From NCBI GenBank assembly GCA_945910005.1, contig OX246747.1:9750525-9814524 (forward strand): 64,000 bases of DNA, written 5' to 3'. The stretch's first letter is position 1; every line of letters begins with the position of its first letter. The notes under the pieces are model-generated. The model searched no databases and had not been told where the DNA came from. It saw only the letters and a list, made by a program, of their open reading frames with translations. Below are positions 57,592-64,000 of this stretch, one piece after another. The translations under genes were made by a program, and so were the position numbers. The DNA comes from Isoperla grammatica (taxonomy: Eukaryota > Arthropoda > Insecta > Plecoptera > Perlodidae).

Positions 57592-60500
57592 TTTGCAATC
57601 CATGTGCCTAACATCTCCCTAATGTGGCTCTCGCCACTCCGTCATACTTGCGGCCCTCTTTGCAATCCAAGCGTCTAACAATCTCCCCAGTGTTGCTCTC
57701 GCCACTCCGTCATACTTGCGGCCCTCTTTGCAAACCAAGCGCCTAACAATCTCCCCAATGTGTCTCTCTTCACACCGTCATACTTGCGGCCCTCTTTGCA
57801 ATCCAAGCGCCTAACAATCTCCCCAATGTGGCTCTCGTCGCTCCGTCATACTTGCGGCCCTCTTTGCAATCCAAGTGCCAAACAATTTCCCCAATGTGGC
57901 TCTCTTCACACCGTCATACTTGCGGCCCTCTTTGCAATTCAAACGCCTTACAATCTCCCCAATGTGGCTCTCGTCACTCCACCATACTTGCGGCCCTCTT
58001 TGCAATCCAATTGCCTCACATCTCCCAAATGGGCCTGTCGTCACTCCGTCATACTTGCGGCCCTCTTTGCAATCCAAGCGCCTTACAATCTCCCCAATGT
58101 TGCCCTCGCCACTCCGTCATACTTGCGGCCCTCTTTGCAAACCAAGCGCCTAACAATCTCCCCAATGTGGCTCTCTTCACACCGTCATACTTGCGGCCTA
58201 CTTTTCAATCCAAGCGCCTAACAATCTCCCCAATGTGGCTCTCTTCACACCGTCATACTTGCGGCCCTCTTTTCAATCCAAGCGCCTAACAATCTCCCCA
58301 ATGTGGCTCTCGTCACACCGCCATTCTTGCGGCCCTCTTTGCAATCCAAGCACCTAACAATCTCCCCAATGTGGCTCTCGTCACTCCACCATACTTGCGG
58401 CCCTCTTTGCAATCCAAGTGCCTCACTTCTCCCAAATATGCCTGTCGTCACTCCGTCATACTTGCGGCCCTCTTTGCAATCCAAGCGCCTCACAATCTCC
58501 CCAATGTTGCCCTCGCCACTCCGTCATACTTGCGGCCCCTTTTGCAAACCAAGCGCCTAACAATCTCCCCAATGTGGCTCTCTTCACACCGTCATACTTG
58601 CGGCCCTCTTTTCAATCCAAGCGCCTAACAATCTCCCCAATGTGGCTCTCGTCACACCGCCATTCTTGCGGCCCTCTTTGCAATCCAAGCACCTTACAAT
58701 CTCCCCAATGTGGCTCTCGTCACTCCACCATACTTAAGGCCCTCTTTGCAATCCAAGTGCCTCACATCTCCCAAATGGGCCTGTCGTCACTCCGTCATAC
58801 TTGCGGCCCTCTTTGCAATCCAAGCGCCTCACAATCTCCCCAATGTTGCCCTCGCCACTCCGTCATACTTGCGGCCCTCTTTGCAAACCAAGCGCCTAAC
58901 AATCTCCCCAATGTGGCTCTCTTCACACCGTCATACTTGCGGCCCTCTTTTCAATCCAAGCGCCTTACAATCTCCCCAATGTGGCTCTCGTCACACCGTC
59001 ATACTTGCGGCCCTCTTAACAATAAAAGCGTCTTACACTCTCCAATGTGGCTCTCGTCACTCCCCCATAATTTCGGCCCTCTTTGCAATCCAAGTGCCTA
59101 ACATCTCCCTAATGTGGCTCTCGCCACTCCGCCATACTTGCGGCCCTCTTTGAAATCCAAGCGCCTAACAATCTCCCCAATATGGCTCTCGCCACTCCGC
59201 CATACTTGCGGCCCTCTTTGCCATCCAAGCGCCTAACAATCTCCCCAATGTGGCTCTCGCCACTCCGTCATACTTGCGGCCCTCTTTGCAATCCAAGCGC
59301 CTAACAATCTCCCCAATGTGGCTCTTGCCGCTCCGTCATACTTGCGGCCCTCTTTGCAATGCAAGTGCCTAACAATTTCCCCAATGTGGCTCTCTTCACA
59401 CCGTCAAACTTGCGGCCCTCTTTGCAATCCAAACGCCTAACAATCTCCCCAATGTGGCTCTCTTCACTTCACCATACTTGCGGCCCTCTTTGCAATCCAA
59501 GTGCCTCACATCTCCCAAATGGGCCTGTCGTCACTCCATCATACATGCGGCTCTCTTTGCAATCCAAGCGCCTCACAATCTCCCCAATGTGGCTCTCGTA
59601 TCTCTGTCATACTTGCGGCCCTCTTTGCAATACAAGCGCCTAACAATCTCCCCGATGTGGCTCTCGCCACTCCGCCATACTTGCGGCCCTCTTTGCAATC
59701 CAAGCGCCTAGCAAACTCCCCAAGGTGGCCCCAAGCGCCTAACAATCTCTCCGATGTGGATCTCGCCACTCCGTCATCCTTGCGGCCCTCTTTGCAATCC
59801 AAGCGCCTAACAATCTCCCCAATGTGGCTCTCGTCACTCCACCTATATTTTCGGCCCTCTGTGCAATCAAAGCGCCTAACAATTTCCCCAGTGTTGCTCT
59901 CGCCACTCCGTCAAACTTGCGGCCCTCTTTGCAATCCAAGCGCCTAACAATCTCCCCAATGTGGCTCTCGTCGCTCCGTCATACTTGCGGCCCTCTTTGC
60001 AATCCAAGTGCCTACTAATTTCCCCAATGTGGCTCTCTTCACACCGTCATACCTGCGGCCCTCTTTGCAATCCAAACGCCTAACAATCTCCCCAATGTGG
60101 CTCTCGTCACTCCACCATACTTGCGGCCCTCTTTGCAATCCAAGCACCTAACAATCTTCCCAATGTGGCTCTCGTCACTGCACCATACTTGCGGCCCTCT
60201 TTGCAATCCAAGCGCCTAACAATCTCCCCAGTGTTGCTCTCGTCACTTCACCATACCTGCGGCCCTCTTTGCAATCAAAACTCCTAACAATCTCCCCGAT
60301 GTGGCTCTCGCCACTCCGTCATACTTGCGGCCCTCTTTGCAATCCAAGCGCCTAACAATCTCCCCAATGTGGTTCTCGCCACTCCGTCATACTTGCGGCC
60401 CTCCTTGCAATCAAAGCGCATAACAATCTCCCCGATGTGGCTCTCGTCACACCGTCATACTTGCGGCCCTCTTTTCAAACAAGCGCCTTACAATCTCCCC

Positions 60501-62218
60501 AGTGTTGCTTTCCCACTCCGTCATACTTGCGGCCCTCTTTACAATCCAAGCGCCTAACAATCTCCCCAATGTGGCTCTCGTCACACCGTCATACTTGCGG
60601 CCCTCTTTGCAATACAAGCGTTTCACAATCTCTCCAATGTGGCTCTCGTCACTCCCCCATACTTGCGGCCCTCTTTGCAATCCAAGTGCCAAACAATCTC
60701 CCCAATATGGCTCTCGCCACTCCGTTATTCTTGCGGCCCTCTTTGCAATCCAAGCGCCTAACAATCTCCCCAAGGTGGCACTTTCACTCCGTCACTCTTG
60801 CGGCCCTCTTTGCAATCCAAGCGCCTAACAATCTCTCCAATGTGGCTCTCGTCACTCCGGCATACTTGCGGCCCTCTTGAATCAGAGCGCCTAACAATCT
60901 CCCCAATGTGGCTCTCGCCACTCCGTCATACTTGCGGCCCTCTTTGCAATCCAAGCGCCTCACAATCTCCCCAAGGTGGCACTTTCACTCCGTCACTCTT
61001 GCGGCCCTCTTTGCAATCCAAGCGCCTAACAATCTCCCCCATGTGGTTCTCGCCACTCCGTCATACTTGCGGCCCTCTTTGCAATCAAAGCGCCTAACAA
61101 TCTCCCCGATGTGGCTCTCGCCACTCCGTCATACTTGCGGCCCTCTTTTCAATCCAAGCGCCTAACAATCTCCCCAATGTGGCTCTCGTCACTTTGTCAT
61201 ACTTGCGGCCCTCTTTGCAATCCAAGCGCCTAACAATCTCTCGATGTGGTTCTCGTCACTCCGCCATACTTGCGGCCCTCTTTGCAGTCCAAGCGCCTAA
61301 CAATCTCCCCAATGTGGCTCTCGTCACACCGCCATGCTTGCGGCCCTCTTTGCAATTCAAGCGCCTAACAATCTCCCCAGTGTGGCTCTCGTCACTCCGC
61401 CATACTTGCGGCCCTCTTTGCAATCCAAGCGCCTAACAATCTCCCCAATGTGGCTCTCGTCACTCCACCTATATTTGCGGCCCTCTGTGCAATCAAAGCG
61501 CCTTACAATCTCCCCAGTGTTGCTCTCGCCACTCCGTCAAACTTGCGGCCCTCTTTGCAATCCAAGCGCCAAATTATGTCCCCAATGTGGCTCTCGTCAC
61601 ACCGTCATACTTGCGGCCCTCTTTGCCATCCAAGCGCTTTACAATCTCCCCAATGTGGCTCTCGCCACTCCGTCATACTTGCGGCCCTCTTTGCAATCAG
61701 AGCGCCTTACAATCTCCCCGATGTGGCTTTCGCCACTCCGCCATTCTTGCGGCCCTCTTTGCAATCCAAGCGCCTAACAATCTCCCCAATATGGCTCTCG
61801 TCTATCCACCATACTTGCGGCCCTCTTTGCAATCAAAACGCTTTACAATCTCCCCAATGTGGCTCTCGTCAAACCTTCATACCCTCGGCCCTCTTTGCAA
61901 TCCAAGTGCCTAACATATCCCCTATGTATCTCTCGTCACTCCGTCATACTTGCGGCCCTCTTTGCAATCCAAGCGCCTCACAAACTCCCCAATGTGGCTC
62001 TCGTCACTCCGTCATACTTGCGGCCCTCTTTGCAATCCAAGCGCCTAACAATCTCCCCAGTGTGGCTCTCGTAACTCCACCATACTTGCGGCCCTCTTGG
62101 CAATCCAAGCGCCTAACAATCTCCCCAATTTGGCTCTCGTCGCTCCGTCATACTTGCGGCCCTCTTTGCAATCCAAGTGCCAAACAATCTCCCCAATGTG
62201 GCTCTCGTCACACCGTCA
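57592..62218. repeat. Satellite block 14
   Basis: The block is 4627 bp, about 68 monomers. To about 60776 it copies block 13. From about 60600 to 61300 it carries the GGTGGCACT and CCCTCTTGAATCAGAGC series shared with block 9. It then carries the CACCTATATTTGCGG series related to blocks 3, 4 and 10. A truncated monomer lies at 59706-59736. Confidence 0.95.
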
Positions 62219-62700
62219 CTCGTCACACCAGTAGAGTTACTACGTCACCAAGGATAATTGTTGACCTTAAGTTCGACGCTACGACTAACTAGGTAGCACC
62301 GTTCATCCACAATCGGTACCGAAAGTGGAACTTGACAAGAAAATCTTTGAAATTTCGGCGACGCCTCACGTCGCTCACAAAAAACATAGCGACCTGATGA
62401 TTTTTTTGAAAGTAGACCATGTTCATATCTACCTTGAGAAGTAACTTTAAGATCCCCCAATTAAACAATATAGCCGTAAAGAATATAATTCTAAAAAACA
62501 GAGTGTCTTTGAGCACGTCTTTAACGACGCGTAGCGTCTCTTGTTAAATGGTTAATATAATAATGATTAGAGTTTCTCCGTTGGACATTCATACTCTATA
62601 CATAAAACATGTTAATGCTTGCCTTGCATTAATGGTTAGCCGAGGAAACATGTTTTAATGTTGGCGTGATGACGAGCTATCTGAATACAACAAGCTATGC

Positions 62701-62836
62701 CATACATTGAGACCAGTGTGTTATCTACCAGTGTAAGCAACGCTACTTCCATCGATTGGCGTGGCGTACGAAGTAACGTTGTAGCTTCGAATACTTGAGG
62801 TCTGGGGTTCGAGACCCGGTACACCCACTCTTTTTT
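62701..62836 (+). other. tRNA-derived cassette L, spacer 15
   Basis: The A box starts at 62762, the B box at 62806 and the terminator is T6 (62831-62836). Confidence 0.7.
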
Positions 62837-63149
62837 GTTCCACCATTTTCACGCATTAATATCAATGCATCAACGTGAATGGACACGGTTTATTTTTTAC
62901 CGGTTAAACGGCTCGTTGTTGCCACAAACGATTAACTCTTTCGCGATCACGCGATCAAGATCTATCAAAGGCGATTTTAAAAAGACAATGTGTTGAAACT
63001 AAATTTTTAGAGTTAGTTAAAAAACGGCTTCCTGGATATTCTTGGATGTTTTTTAAATCCAATGAGACCCTCGCTGTCCATATATCTATCTAGCTTTGGT
63101 GTTACAATTACAATAAGAATGAATCGAGATACAATGAGATGTATTCATG

Positions 63150-63286
63150 CATACATTGAGAGCAGTGGGTTATCTATCAGTGTAAGCGATCCAACTTCCA
63201 TCGAGTTGCATGGCGTACGGGGTAGCGACGCCGACTAGTGTTTTCGCGGTCCGGGGTTCGAGTCCCGTAACCGGCAGTCTTTTTTT
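63150..63286 (+). other. tRNA-derived cassette R, spacer 15
   Basis: The A box starts at 63211, the B box at 63255 and the terminator is T7 (63280-63286). GAGTTGCATGG replaces GAGTGGCATGG just before the A box. Confidence 0.72.
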
Positions 63287-63448
63287 CTTCCATATTCAGA
63301 CAAGCAAAGTTGAGAAGGGTTTACTAAGGGGAAATTTTTTTTTTCAAGCGCTCGTAGCTACCATACGGGATGTCCAAATTTGTTTTTGTATTTTTTTATA
63401 TTTTTTTTGCGTTAATTATCTAGACATCCTGAAAACAAAAATGTGCTG

Positions 63449-64000
63449 TTTGCAATCCATGTGCCTAACATCTCCCTAATGTGGCTCTCACCACTCCGTC
63501 ATACTTGCGGCCCTCTTTGCAATCCAAGCGTCTAACAATCTCCCCAGTGTTGCTCTCGCCACTCCGTCATACTTGCGGCCCTCTTTGCAAACCAAGCGCC
63601 TTACAATCTCCCCAATGTGGCTCTCTTCACACCGTCATACTTGCGGCCCTCTTTGCAATCCAAGCGCCTAACAATCTCCCCAATGTGGCTCTCGTCGCTC
63701 CGTCATACTTGCGGCCCTCTTTGCAATCCAAGTGCCTACTAATTTCCCCAATGTGGCTCTCTTCACACCGTCATACTTGCGGCCCTCTTTGCAATCCAAA
63801 CGCCTAACAATCTCCCCAATGTGGCTCTCGTCACTCCACCATACTTGCGGCCCTCTTTGCAATCCAAGCACCTAACAATCTTCCCAATGTGGCTCTCGTC
63901 ACTGCACCATACTTGCGGCCCTCTTTGCAATCCAAGCGCCTAACAATCTCCCCAGTGTTGCTCTCGTCACTTCACCATACCTGCGGCCCTCTTTGCAATC
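63449..64000. repeat. Satellite block 15 (cut by window edge)
   Basis: The first 552 bp of a block, about eight monomers. The series (GTGCCTACTAATTTCC, then GCACCTAACAATCTTCC, then TTCACCATACCTGCGG) matches 54190-54530 and 59944-60280. Confidence 0.94.

Larger units (their letters stand above)
55025..60776. repeat. 5.7-kb tandem duplication, copy 2
   Basis: The second copy follows directly. Private differences are few: for example, AAATATGCCTG at 58435 replaces AAATGGGCCTG. This suggests a recent event. Confidence 0.93.
62219..63448. repeat. Spacer 15
   Basis: The spacer is 1230 bp. It shares AACTAAATTTTT and CCATATATC with spacers 13 and 14 but keeps the intact CGTCGC hairpin arm and the intact R D arm. 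Private changes include TTTAACGACGCG (about 62520) and GTTGCCACAAACGATTAAC (about 62918). Confidence 0.94.

Noticed and set aside
1..64000. Telomeric repeat or host single-copy gene anywhere in the window
   Set aside because: Outside the copia element, all sequence is 68-bp satellite or the 1.23-kb spacer. I found no TTAGG or TTAGGG arrays and no conserved protein domain.

Overview
The window is 64 kb of eukaryotic satellite DNA with one intact Ty1/copia LTR retrotransposon in it. I see no host protein-coding gene. The organism is not identified. An arthropod, perhaps an insect, is my best guess, because the retrotransposon carries a primer-binding site complementary to the anticodon arm of initiator tRNA-Met, the arrangement known from Drosophila copia. 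That is inference.

Layout. A 68-bp satellite monomer (landmarks: TTGCGGCCCTCTTTGCAA, then CCAAGCGCC, then AATCTCCCCAATGTGGC) forms blocks of about 1.7 to 4.6 kb. The blocks are separated by a conserved spacer of about 1.23 kb. The window holds 14 complete spacers and one partial (spacer 1, at the left edge). Every spacer sits at the same point of the monomer and replaces the same 14 bp, so all descend from one ancestral insertion that was amplified together with its flanking satellite. Spacers fall into types by diagnostic substitutions: B (spacers 2, 4, 6, 8), C (3, 7, 9, 10), a left-edge type A (right parts of 1 and 5), and the remaining ones (11 to 15, and the left part of 5).

Each complete spacer carries two tRNA-derived cassettes on the + strand, L and R, 444 to 449 bp apart. 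Each has a Pol III A box and B box whose starts are 44 bp apart, as in a standard tRNA gene, and a T-run at the 3' end that would serve as a Pol III terminator. L and R align without gaps and are old duplicates. Neither can form an acceptor stem, so they look like tRNA-derived Pol III units or relics and not working tRNA genes.

The array is built at several nested scales: 68-bp monomers; 5- to 6-monomer local repeats (52.2-53.1 kb); spacer-plus-block units; a B-C dimer of about 9.0 to 9.2 kb; a 5.7-kb tandem duplication (49.3-60.8 kb); and a large duplication in which at least 13.1 kb from base 1 recurs 19.6 kb downstream. Copies differ by whole-monomer gains and losses, as expected from unequal exchange.

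The copia element (13868-18525, minus strand) has 212-bp LTRs that read as identical, a 5-bp target duplication (GCTCT), a 14-nt primer-binding site, a polypurine tract and one uninterrupted gag-pol frame of 1336 codons with all catalytic motifs. It is young and potentially autonomous. It lies in satellite block 4, between the two copies of the large duplication.
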